64,000 nucleotides of DNA from NCBI GenBank assembly GCA_964628285.1, contig CAZVNP010000012.1, forward strand, positions 3,097 through 67,096. The letters are read 5' to 3'. The notes under the pieces were generated by a model. That model was given only the letters and a program-made list of their open reading frames with translations, did no database searches and was not told the origin of the DNA. The DNA comes from JAPLDP01 sp964628285 (GTDB lineage Bacteria > Bacteroidota > Bacteroidia > Bacteroidales > JAGONC01). Positions 34,253-42,200 of this stretch are shown here, piece by piece; position 1 is the stretch's first letter; every line of letters starts with the position of its first letter. The translations under genes were made by a program, and so were the position numbers.

Positions 34253-37198
34253 ATGAGAAAATTCAATTTACGATTTGCCTTGAGTTTAATGGTGATTTTC
34301 TGTTTAACGCTGACCTATGCCGGACATGTCTTTGCCGATAAAAATGAGGAGAGGGGGGGAGCTGCACCCGGCGAGTGGACCATTGTAGCCAGCTATACCA
34401 TTCCCGGCAAGGCGTCGGGACTGGCTTATGACGGGCAGTACCTTTACAGCGGCATTTATGGTGCCAACAGCGACCAGATATACCGCATCGATCCTGCCGA
34501 CGGCAGCTATACCGTTCAGTTCTCCAATCCGTCCATCAGTGATGCCTTTGGGCTGACATGGGACGGCGTCAACCTCTGGACCATCATCCAGCCCCCATCA
34601 TCAGCAGATCCGGCGCAGGCCACCGAAATGGATATGACCACCGGCACCTTCCTCGACCAGATCATACTGCCCGATCATTACATGTCGGGCATCGCCTGGG
34701 ACAACGGTGATTTCTGGGTGGCTACCTACTACCCTGACCCGGGCACGATATATAAAATCGATGCCGACGGCAATGTTCTCACACAGTTCCAGTCGCCCGA
34801 CCAGCAACCCTGGGATCTGTGCCTCGAGAATGACAACATCTGGGTAGCCGATTATTACGGCAATATGATCTATAAGATCGACCGGCAGGGAACCATCCTC
34901 GAGAGCCATGCCTCCCAGAACCTGAAACCATCGGGTATTGTTTATGACGGGCAGTACCTGTGGTATGTCGACGGTGAGCTGGGTTCGCCCAGCATCCTTT
35001 ACAAGGTCGACCTGGGAGGGAGCGGCACACCGGTGATCTATGTGCCGGTGACCCAATATAACTACGGTCCTGTGACCGTGGGCGATTCGGCCGTATTTGC
35101 CATGCAGATCGAAAACACCGGCGACGGTGATCTGACCATCGATAACATCGTCATTCCGGATTCCGCTCCCATTTTCACCTGGTTTGCCCTTCCTGTGACC
35201 GTCGAGGCGGGTCATGACACTATCTTTAATCTGATATACAAACCCCAGGATACCTTGGCGCTCAATGTCATCGTGACTATTTACTGCAATGATCCGGTGA
35301 CGCCTCAGGTGGAGGTTACCCTCCTCGGGCAGGGGGTCATGGAAGGTCCTTCCATACATGTGGTTGAATCCTATCATGATTACCATCAGGTGAGAGTGAA
35401 TGCGACCACGCGATGGTATGCCGAAGTGCAGAATGCCGGTAGCCAGTCACTCATCATTGATGCCCTGGAGTTTGACGATCCTCATTTCTATCTGGATCCT
35501 TCTGTGTCACTGCCTCTCCAGGTCCCTATTGAGGGATCGGTCAATATAGGTATCTGGTTTTATCCTCAGGAAGATATTTCTTATTCCGGCACGTTGAGCA
35601 TTTTCAGTAATGATCCTGAGAGCAATCCGGTCACCGTCCTTCTCGAGGGTACCGGCAACGGACAGAGCTGGCCTATCGGCGAGATGCTGTGGCATTATAC
35701 CATCAACACGAGTTACGACAACAGCCCAAAAGCGATAGCCCCCATACCGGATATCAGCGGCGACGGCGTGCCGGATGTCATCATCTGTTCCGAGGATGAT
35801 TATGTGCGCTGCTTCAACGGCAACTCCTCCGGTGTCGCCGACATGCTGTGGGAGAGAGAGATCTATGCCGGCGCCGTGTACCGGCAGACCGGGCTCACCG
35901 TCACCGGCGATGTTAATAATGACGGTTACAGCGACGCGATCATCGGCTCGGCCTGGGGCGACCGCTCCATTATCTGTCTGTCGGGTAAGGACGGCGATAT
36001 TCTGTGGAAACACGACACCCATGAATACGGTGACGGGGGATGGGTGTATCAGGTAGACTGCCGCTATGACTATAATAACGACAGCACCCCCGATGTCCTG
36101 GCCGCCACAGGCAATGATGCCAACCACATCGGTCCGAGAAGGGTCTATTGCCTGAATGCACTCAACGGCGCGGTCATTTGGGAACGCATGACCGGTGGGC
36201 CTGTCTTCGCCGTCCAGGGCATCGAAGATGCCACCGGCGACGGACAGCCTGACGCCGTCGCCGGCGCTTCCGATGACCCTGAGCTGGAAGGACGGGTTTA
36301 TGGCATCGACGGCAGCGACGGGCATATCTTCTGGACCCACATCACCTCCGGCTCCTCGGTGTGGGCCGTGGCTCAGACCGATGATGTCAACGGTGACGGA
36401 ATAAAAGATATCGCAGCGGGCGACTTCAACGGCAATGTCATGTTACTCGATGCCACCAATGGGACCGTACTGCAGAGCTCAGGCATCGGTCCCAATATCA
36501 TCCTCAGCTTCAAGATGCTTGACGACATCAACGGTGACGGTCACCGCGATATCCTGATCGGTCATGCCGGCACGAATGCCGTGGTTGATGACGGTATCAC
36601 CGCCGGGCTCATCTGGCTGCATCCCGTGGCCGACAAGCCCTGGAATGTCGACAGGATTGCCGACATCAGCGGCGACGGTATCAACGACGCCATCGTCGGC
36701 ACCCTGTTCAGCAATAACTATGTCTACTTCCTGGATGGCACCGACGGCACGGAGCTTAAATCCATCGCCCTGGGCGAGGCCGTCGACGCCCTGGCATCCA
36801 TACCCGATATCACCGGCGACGGATCGATGGAGGCCGTGGCAGGAGGCCGCGATGGCGATGTCTACTGTTACAGCGGCGGCCTCGACGCCAGCGTCGGCAT
36901 ACCCGGACAGAACAAAACGTCAGAAAAAGACCTCTCCCTCACCGCCTTTCCGAATCCGTTCAACACCACCACTAACTTGAATTTTACAATAAATAAGGGT
37001 GACCGGGTGACCATCGAGATACTGGATTCAAGGGGAACCGTCATAAACACGCTGGCAGAAGCCTCTTTTAAATCGGGATCGCATCATTTGGTATGGGATG
37101 GCAAAAATGCACAGGGGAATGTATGTCCTGACGGACTGTATCTGGCGCTGATGCGTTGCGGGATGAGGACATGGTCGTGTACAATCATTAAACAGTAA
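34253..37198 (+). CDS. large multi-propeller T9SS cargo protein
   Basis: The 981-residue protein has a signal peptide (LSLMVIFCLTLTYAGHVFA), an N-terminal propeller-like region at about 40-270 with repeated (S/G)LAYDGQYLYSG, GIAWDNGDFWVA and GIVYDGQYLWYVDG units, two ASPM/SPD-2/Hydin-type Ig folds at about 280-480 (FAMQIENTGDGDLTIDNI; AEVQNAGSQSLIIDAL), then FG-GAP-type repeats at about 490-890 (DISGDGVPDVIICS, DVNNDGYSDAIIGS, DVNGDGIKDIAAGD, DISGDGINDAIVGT). It ends in a FlgD-like Ig sorting domain (FPNPFNTTTNLNF, VWDGKNAQGNVCPDGLYL). No catalytic site is seen. It probably acts at the cell surface; binding partners are unknown. Confidence 0.87.
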   Translation: MRKFNLRFALSLMVIFCLTLTYAGHVFADKNEERGGAAPGEWTIVASYTIPGKASGLAYDGQYLYSGIYGANSDQIYRIDPADGSYTVQFSNPSISDAFGLTWDGVNLWTIIQPPSSADPAQATEMDMTTGTFLDQIILPDHYMSGIAWDNGDFWVATYYPDPGTIYKIDADGNVLTQFQSPDQQPWDLCLENDNIWVADYYGNMIYKIDRQGTILESHASQNLKPSGIVYDGQYLWYVDGELGSPSILYKVDLGGSGTPVIYVPVTQYNYGPVTVGDSAVFAMQIENTGDGDLTIDNIVIPDSAPIFTWFALPVTVEAGHDTIFNLIYKPQDTLALNVIVTIYCNDPVTPQVEVTLLGQGVMEGPSIHVVESYHDYHQVRVNATTRWYAEVQNAGSQSLIIDALEFDDPHFYLDPSVSLPLQVPIEGSVNIGIWFYPQEDISYSGTLSIFSNDPESNPVTVLLEGTGNGQSWPIGEMLWHYTINTSYDNSPKAIAPIPDISGDGVPDVIICSEDDYVRCFNGNSSGVADMLWEREIYAGAVYRQTGLTVTGDVNNDGYSDAIIGSAWGDRSIICLSGKDGDILWKHDTHEYGDGGWVYQVDCRYDYNNDSTPDVLAATGNDANHIGPRRVYCLNALNGAVIWERMTGGPVFAVQGIEDATGDGQPDAVAGASDDPELEGRVYGIDGSDGHIFWTHITSGSSVWAVAQTDDVNGDGIKDIAAGDFNGNVMLLDATNGTVLQSSGIGPNIILSFKMLDDINGDGHRDILIGHAGTNAVVDDGITAGLIWLHPVADKPWNVDRIADISGDGINDAIVGTLFSNNYVYFLDGTDGTELKSIALGEAVDALASIPDITGDGSMEAVAGGRDGDVYCYSGGLDASVGIPGQNKTSEKDLSLTAFPNPFNTTTNLNFTINKGDRVTIEILDSRGTVINTLAEASFKSGSHHLVWDGKNAQGNVCPDGLYLALMRCGMRTWSCTIIKQ

Positions 37199-37238
37199 GG
37201 TTTTCTGGCGTTCTTTCGTGTATCTCACCCTGGCGGGC

Positions 37239-37379
37239 GTATCAAAACTTTATTTAACCACGGAGGCGTCGGAGGATAACAGAGAACACGGAGGTATAAA
37301 GAATTAATTTTCAGCACTCTGCTTTCTTTGCGCTTCCTCTGCGCCCTCTGTGGTTAATTAAAAATATCAGCTTTGATAC
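37239..37379. repeat. long inverted-repeat element (copy 1)
   Basis: Outer arms GTATCAAA (37239-37246) and TTTGATAC (37372-37379) enclose imperfect arms of about 40 bp, TTAACCACGGAGG... at 37254-37294 and ...CCCTCTGTGGTTAA at 37328-37357. A separate hairpin AACCTCA/TGAGGTT follows at 37380-37400. The element fills most of the 312 bp gap and has no gene. A second member lies at 47540-47690. Confidence 0.8.
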
Positions 37380-37468
37380 AACCTCACAGGGGATGAGGTT
37401 ATTAAAATAATTCCATTTTAATCTTGCTCAACCTGCCACTTTCACAGAATTGATATCGACTTTTATTA

Positions 37469-37476
37469 TAACTTTG
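37469..37476 (+). promoter_or_regulatory. -7 promoter box before the Asp-box gene
   Basis: TAACTTTG fits TAnnTTTG, 34 bp before the ATG at 37511. A TTG at 37450-37452 is nearer (16 bp) than usual. Confidence 0.5.
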
Positions 37477-37510
37477 TATGATCAATTATTACTTAATATC
37501 CCCTTGATAC

Positions 37511-40081
37511 ATGAAAATAAAGACTTTACTAATCATTCTGGTTATTATCATTTTCGGAGCCTCTTTACTTATTCTGGCATTAAGGAAACATGATAACCGA
37601 TCATCCGCTGCAAATACTGTTGCAGTGCACCATCCGGCGATGGATCCTAACGACTGGCTGGCCATGCAGCGGGCTTATCCCTATGGCTGCATCAAGCTGA
37701 GCTCTTATCTGGCCGGCATGGCCGACGCCGGCAGGCTGCAACGCGTTACCACCGGTCATCGCTACAACTGGGAGCTGGCCGGTCCTACGAACATCGGGGG
37801 AAGGATCACCGATGTCGTTATAGCTGCCAGTGATCCCCTGACATGGTATATCGGAGCCGCCACCGGTGGGATATTTAAAACAACCGACGGTGGTGCGACA
37901 TGGGAGAATACCTTCACCACGGCCGATGTCATCTCTATCGGCGATCTGGCCATCGATCCCACCGACGATCAGGTCATCTATGCCGGCACGGGCGAAGCCA
38001 ATGCCTCAAGCCAGAGCTTTTACGGCAACGGCATGTATAAATCAACCGATGCCGGGATGACATGGGAACACATCGGCCTTGAGTATTCGGCGTATATCGG
38101 AAGGATCATCGTCGACTACGACAACCCGCAACGGGTCTATGTCGCGGCTTGCGGTAACCTCTTCACCCCCGATGAAAACCGTGGCGTATACAAAAGCCTC
38201 GACGGCGGTGCGACGTGGGAGCGTATCCTGTTCCTGACCGATTCAACGTCGGCCGTTGATCTGGTGCAGCACCCTCAGGATCCCGATGTCCTTTATGCTA
38301 CGATGTGGGAACGTATGCGGGGCCTGAACTACCGCCGTTCCTTTGGCGTGAGTTCTGGCATCTACAAGACCACCAACGGCGGCGACACCTGGCAGGAACT
38401 CACCGGTGGTCTGCCGGCAGGACAGGAAGCCGGCCGCATAGGCATCGACATCGCCCTGTCGAACCCTCAGGTACTGTATGCTTTTTACGATATGCCCAAT
38501 TATGAGGTGCGAATATATAAGAGCGGCGACGGCGGCGTGAGCTGGGTGCGCAAGAACGACTCCTATCTGCAGGGTATGAGCAGCAACTATGGATGGTACT
38601 TCGGACAGATAAGGATCGATCCGGCCAATGAGAACAGGATATTTGTCATGGGTATTTATGCCTACCGCTCCGACAACGGCGGCGACAGCTGGTCGGAGCT
38701 GGGTAACTACAGCTTCCATGTCGATCATCATGCCCTGGCTTTCACCCCGTCCGGGACATGCATCGAGGGTAATGACGGAGGACTGTATACCAGCTCCAAT
38801 TACGGAAATACGTGGACCAAGATCAACAACCTGCCCATCACGCAGTTTTACAATATCGAGATGGACTATCTTTATCCGCAACGTGTCGAGGGCGGCACAC
38901 AGGATAACGGCACGGTACGCACAGTCACGGGCAACACAAGCGACTGGTTTGGCATCCTGGGCGGTGATGGCTTTTACACGGTGGTGGATTATACCAACTC
39001 CAATGTTATTTATGCCGAGTACCAGTATGGCGGTTTAAATAAATCGACCAACGGCGGGGGCTCTTTCCAGGGCATAGGCTACGAGATGTCGGGTGACCGC
39101 ACTAACTGGTCCTCACCTTACGTGATTGACCCTCAGGAGCATACCGTGCTGTATTTCGGCACTTACAGGGTCTGGAAGAGCCTCAATTCGGGATCGTCGT
39201 GGACTCCTGTGTCAGCCGACCTGACCGACGGCGATGATTACAGCGGCTGGCATACCATAAGCACCCTCGCCGTCTCACCCCTCAATCCGGCTGTTGTACT
39301 GGCCGGCACTGACGACGGGCACGTTCATATCTCCCTTAACGGTGGCACCACCTGGAATGAGATATCCCAGGGCATACCCAAACGCTGGATCACCTGCGTC
39401 GCCGCCGATCCCTTTGATGCTTCCGCCATTTACACCACCGTCTCGGGATTTCGCTGGGATGAGCCGCAGCCTCACGTCTTTAAATCGACCGACCTGGGTC
39501 AGACATGGATCGACATCAGTGCCAACCTGCCTGACATCCCCATGAACTGGATCGTCCTTGATCCTGATTACCCCGGCAGGCTGATCGTGGCTTCCGACGC
39601 CGGTGTTTTTTACAGCCTTGACGGCGGCGAAAGCTGGACAGGCATCTCCCAGGGCCTGGGTAACGTACCGGTGCTGACAATGAAAATACACCCTCCCACA
39701 CGTACACTGCTTATCGGAACCTATGGCATGTCATCGTATAAGATCGGCCTCGATGACATCACTGTCGGAGTGAAAGATCAGAGCTCTGCCGATAACAAAG
39801 GAGTGGCATTCGATCTTTATCCCGATCCGCTGAAGGTTTCGGCAGGTCAGCAGGTCACTGTGTCGTATACGTTGCCGGAACCCTCCCGGATTGAACTGTC
39901 GGTGTTTGATATGACCGGACGGAAGGTCAAGACATTGAAAGAAGGATGGTCGGCAGCCGGACCGCAACTCCTGACATGGGACGGCTCCGACGATATGGGA
40001 CACAGGCTGGCGGCAGGTACTTTTATGGTTCAATTAAAGGTGAACGGACACACCAACGGTAAAAAACTGATCATTCAATAA
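37511..40081 (+). CDS. sortilin/VPS10-like Asp-box propeller T9SS cargo protein
   Basis: The 856-residue protein begins with a signal anchor-like stretch (LLIILVIIIFGASLLILAL). Most of it is made of Asp-box (BNR) repeats with the S/T-x-D-x-G-x-T-W pattern: TTDGGATWENT, STDAGMTWEHI, SLDGGATWERI, TNGGDTWQEL, SGDGGVSWVRK, SDNGGDSWSEL, SLNGGTTWNEI, STDLGQTWIDI, SLDGGESWTGI. These form one or two large propellers as in sortilin and glycosidase-like proteins. The last 80 residues are a FlgD-like sorting domain (LYPDPLKVSAGQQVTV, LTWDGSDDMGHRLAAGTFMVQL). Hydrolase residues were not found, so a binding role is likely. It follows the multi-propeller gene on the same strand, with the repeat element between them. 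Confidence 0.87.
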   Translation: MKIKTLLIILVIIIFGASLLILALRKHDNRSSAANTVAVHHPAMDPNDWLAMQRAYPYGCIKLSSYLAGMADAGRLQRVTTGHRYNWELAGPTNIGGRITDVVIAASDPLTWYIGAATGGIFKTTDGGATWENTFTTADVISIGDLAIDPTDDQVIYAGTGEANASSQSFYGNGMYKSTDAGMTWEHIGLEYSAYIGRIIVDYDNPQRVYVAACGNLFTPDENRGVYKSLDGGATWERILFLTDSTSAVDLVQHPQDPDVLYATMWERMRGLNYRRSFGVSSGIYKTTNGGDTWQELTGGLPAGQEAGRIGIDIALSNPQVLYAFYDMPNYEVRIYKSGDGGVSWVRKNDSYLQGMSSNYGWYFGQIRIDPANENRIFVMGIYAYRSDNGGDSWSELGNYSFHVDHHALAFTPSGTCIEGNDGGLYTSSNYGNTWTKINNLPITQFYNIEMDYLYPQRVEGGTQDNGTVRTVTGNTSDWFGILGGDGFYTVVDYTNSNVIYAEYQYGGLNKSTNGGGSFQGIGYEMSGDRTNWSSPYVIDPQEHTVLYFGTYRVWKSLNSGSSWTPVSADLTDGDDYSGWHTISTLAVSPLNPAVVLAGTDDGHVHISLNGGTTWNEISQGIPKRWITCVAADPFDASAIYTTVSGFRWDEPQPHVFKSTDLGQTWIDISANLPDIPMNWIVLDPDYPGRLIVASDAGVFYSLDGGESWTGISQGLGNVPVLTMKIHPPTRTLLIGTYGMSSYKIGLDDITVGVKDQSSADNKGVAFDLYPDPLKVSAGQQVTVSYTLPEPSRIELSVFDMTGRKVKTLKEGWSAAGPQLLTWDGSDDMGHRLAAGTFMVQLKVNGHTNGKKLIIQ

Positions 40082-40152
40082 ATCTGACTTTGTTGCAATA
40101 TTTCGGGAATTTGTCGTTTATAGTTTAATATTAACTTAAAAAATTCAACTCC

Positions 40153-40953
40153 ATGAAAAACATGAGATTTTTTACTGTTTTGATGATTGTGGTTTTTTTT
40201 GGTTTTTCTTCCGTTCTCATGGCTCAGACCAGAGAAAGACCGACGCCGCAGCACAGGATGTTTCCTGCCAGTGTGGGCAACCTGAGCTTTAAAACCTTTG
40301 GTCTGGCTTTTCCCGGCATCACCATCAACAGTGTCATGACCGACACCGTATACGTGGTCAACAACTGGACAAAGCCCATGACATTATCATTCAAAAGCCT
40401 TCCCGACTATATCACCTGCAAGATCATCCCCGAAACACTTAAGCCCCAGGAAGAGGGGAAAATAGCCGTCACCTTCGATGCAAAGAAAAAAGGTGAATAC
40501 GGCCGCATCATCGACCATATCAACCTGATGACCAACGATACGGTCAGACCGGAGAAACGGATCATTCTGAGTCCTGATGTGTTGCCCGATTTCTCTGTCC
40601 TCACCCCTGAAGAACGTGCCGGCACACCCGTTATCACTTTTGATAATAAAGAATCCAACTTCGGCACCATCAATGAGGGCGACGTGGTCACGGTCAAATA
40701 CCCTTTTAAAAACACAGGTAAGAGAGCCCTGGAAATTTATTCGGTAAAAGGCTCCTGCGGCTGCACCAAGGCGCAGGCCTCGGCTACCACCGTTGAACCG
40801 GGCCAGACGGGTGATATTGAAGCCACCTTTAACGCCAAGCATAAAAAAGGCGATCAGAGATACAATATCACAGTCATAACCAATGACGTCAACAACCCCA
40901 GCACGATACTGACCATATCTGGCAACGTGAAGCAGGAGTCAGGCCAGAAATGA
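40153..40953 (+). CDS. DUF1573-domain exported protein
   Basis: The 266-residue protein has a signal peptide (FFTVLMIVVFFGFSSVLMAQ) and two Ig-like folds. The second (about 160-262) is a typical DUF1573 module with SNFGTINEGDVVTVKYPFKNTGKRALEI and the family's SVKGSCGCTKAQ cysteine pair; the first (about 40-145) is a diverged copy (FGLAFPGITINSVMTDTVYVVNN). DUF1573 proteins are common secreted proteins of Bacteroidota with no firmly known role. There is no T9SS tail, so it likely stays in the periplasm. It lies 22 bp before an SDR gene on the same strand, so the two may be co-transcribed. Confidence 0.9.
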   Translation: MKNMRFFTVLMIVVFFGFSSVLMAQTRERPTPQHRMFPASVGNLSFKTFGLAFPGITINSVMTDTVYVVNNWTKPMTLSFKSLPDYITCKIIPETLKPQEEGKIAVTFDAKKKGEYGRIIDHINLMTNDTVRPEKRIILSPDVLPDFSVLTPEERAGTPVITFDNKESNFGTINEGDVVTVKYPFKNTGKRALEIYSVKGSCGCTKAQASATTVEPGQTGDIEATFNAKHKKGDQRYNITVITNDVNNPSTILTISGNVKQESGQK

Positions 40954-40975
40954 TCCCATAACAAACCCAACATCG

Positions 40976-41680
40976 ATGAATGTCCTTATCACGGGCGCCA
41001 GCAAAGGACTGGGCTATGAAACGGTCAAGGTATTCTGCCTCCGGCCGGGCCATCATGTCTTCGCTTTGTCACGTGATGCAAGGGGTTTGCAGAAGCTGGT
41101 CAGGGACTGTGAGGCATCCGGTGCCGGCAGTGCCCTGCACATCCTGCCGTTTGATCTGCGGAACGGTGATTATCAGCATACCCTTTTACCCGCATTGCTC
41201 CATGCTTTCGACACCGTCGATATCCTGATCAACAATGCAGGGGTGATGGTGCATAAAGCCTTTCATGAGTTTACACCTGATGATTTCGACCGGCTCTTCG
41301 ACGTGAACGTAAAAAGCGTCTTCAGGCTGATACAGCTTGTCATGCCTTACATGCATACCGGTTCACATATTGTGAACCTTGGCAGCATGGGAGGCTTTCA
41401 GGGCAGCGTCAAATTCGGCGGTATGTCGCTTTACAGTGCCAGCAAGGGCGCCGTGGCCATCATGAGCGAATGCCTCGCCCGGGAATTCAGCGAACGGGGC
41501 ATTAAAGTCAATTGCCTGGCTTTGGGCGCCGCCGATACGGAGATGTTCAGGGAGGCTTTCCCCGGCATCAAAGCACCTCTTTCAACCCCTGAAATGGCTC
41601 TGTTCATAGCGGATTTTGCCGTCAACGGCCACCGCTATTTTAATGGCAAGGTATTGCCTGTGGCCGTATCCACACCATGA
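40976..41680 (+). CDS. short-chain dehydrogenase/reductase
   Basis: The 234-residue protein has a complete SDR fold: the cofactor loop VLITGASKGLGYE, DILINNAGVMVHKAF, the catalytic Ser region (HIVNLGSMGGFQG) and YSASKGAVAIMSE with the active Tyr-x3-Lys. GVKVNCLALGAADTEMF-like text (IKVNCLALGAADTEMF) ends the substrate loop. An NADPH preference is plausible from the basic Lys in the Gly loop, but is not certain. The substrate cannot be told. It lies between the DUF1573 gene and the RseC-like gene. Confidence 0.9.
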   Translation: MNVLITGASKGLGYETVKVFCLRPGHHVFALSRDARGLQKLVRDCEASGAGSALHILPFDLRNGDYQHTLLPALLHAFDTVDILINNAGVMVHKAFHEFTPDDFDRLFDVNVKSVFRLIQLVMPYMHTGSHIVNLGSMGGFQGSVKFGGMSLYSASKGAVAIMSECLAREFSERGIKVNCLALGAADTEMFREAFPGIKAPLSTPEMALFIADFAVNGHRYFNGKVLPVAVSTP

Positions 41681-41734
41681 GTGGGAATGTTAAAGATATC
41701 ATTTATTCCATATTTCTCACGTCAGATAATTATT

Positions 41735-41742
41735 TACTTTTG
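41735..41742 (+). promoter_or_regulatory. -7 promoter box of the rseC-like gene
   Basis: TACTTTTG fits TAnnTTTG. It overlaps a possible GTG start at 41742, which speaks for the ATG at 41754 as the true start with a very short leader. Confidence 0.5.
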
Positions 41743-41753
41743 TGGGCGTCATC

Positions 41754-42188
41754 ATGGGCAACTCTGACGATAGCATATCTCATCCCGGCACCATTGCAAG
41801 CATAGGCAAAGATCACCTCAAGGTGAGAATCATGAATGTCTCAGCCTGTTCCGCCTGCCATGCCAAAAGCGTCTGTTCGGTAGCCGACATGAAGGAAAAG
41901 ATCATCGAGGTGAAACGGCGTGACGGGGAAAATTATTCCGTTGGCGATCATGTCCGGGTCACACTCAGGAAATCTTTGGGTGCCAAGGCCGTCTTACTTG
42001 CTTATGTCGTACCTTTGTGTATTCTTGTCGTCTCTCTGGCTGTCCTGATATCACTTTCACTGAATGAAGGGCTGGCCGCCATGATCGCCATCGGATTGAT
42101 GATTCCTTATTACGTGGTTTTGTACCTTGTGAGAGACAGGCTAAAAAGATCGTTTGATTTCAGAATACAACCGGATTTTCAATCATAA
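41754..42188 (+). CDS. rseC: RseC/MucC-family membrane protein
   Basis: The ATG at 41754 gives 144 residues; the in-frame GTG at 41742 overlaps the promoter box and is rejected. The N-terminal soluble part has the family's Cys motif ACSACHAKSVCS (Cys32, Cys35, Cys41), followed by GDHVRVTLRKSLGAKAVLLAYVVP and two membrane spans (about 78-98 and 103-122), then a basic tail. RseC is linked to SoxR reduction and sigma-E control in proteobacteria. In Bacteroidota the gene usually lies just before rnfB and is thought to help the Rnf complex. Here rnfB lies 15 kb away. A T9SS gene follows after 12 bp. Confidence 0.88.
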   Translation: MGNSDDSISHPGTIASIGKDHLKVRIMNVSACSACHAKSVCSVADMKEKIIEVKRRDGENYSVGDHVRVTLRKSLGAKAVLLAYVVPLCILVVSLAVLISLSLNEGLAAMIAIGLMIPYYVVLYLVRDRLKRSFDFRIQPDFQS

Positions 42189-42200
42189 TACTTATGACCC

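Noticed and set aside
36564..36980. 138-residue ORF rich in Pro, Ser and Thr
   Set aside because: It is a shadow of the FG-GAP repeats of the T9SS gene at 34253-37198.
37258..37400. possible CRISPR-like repeat spacing
   Set aside because: The repeats are inverted, only two arms exist and no equal spacers or cas genes are present.
41742..41753. GTG start for the rseC-like gene
   Set aside because: It overlaps the TACTTTTG promoter box; the ATG 12 bp later is preferred.
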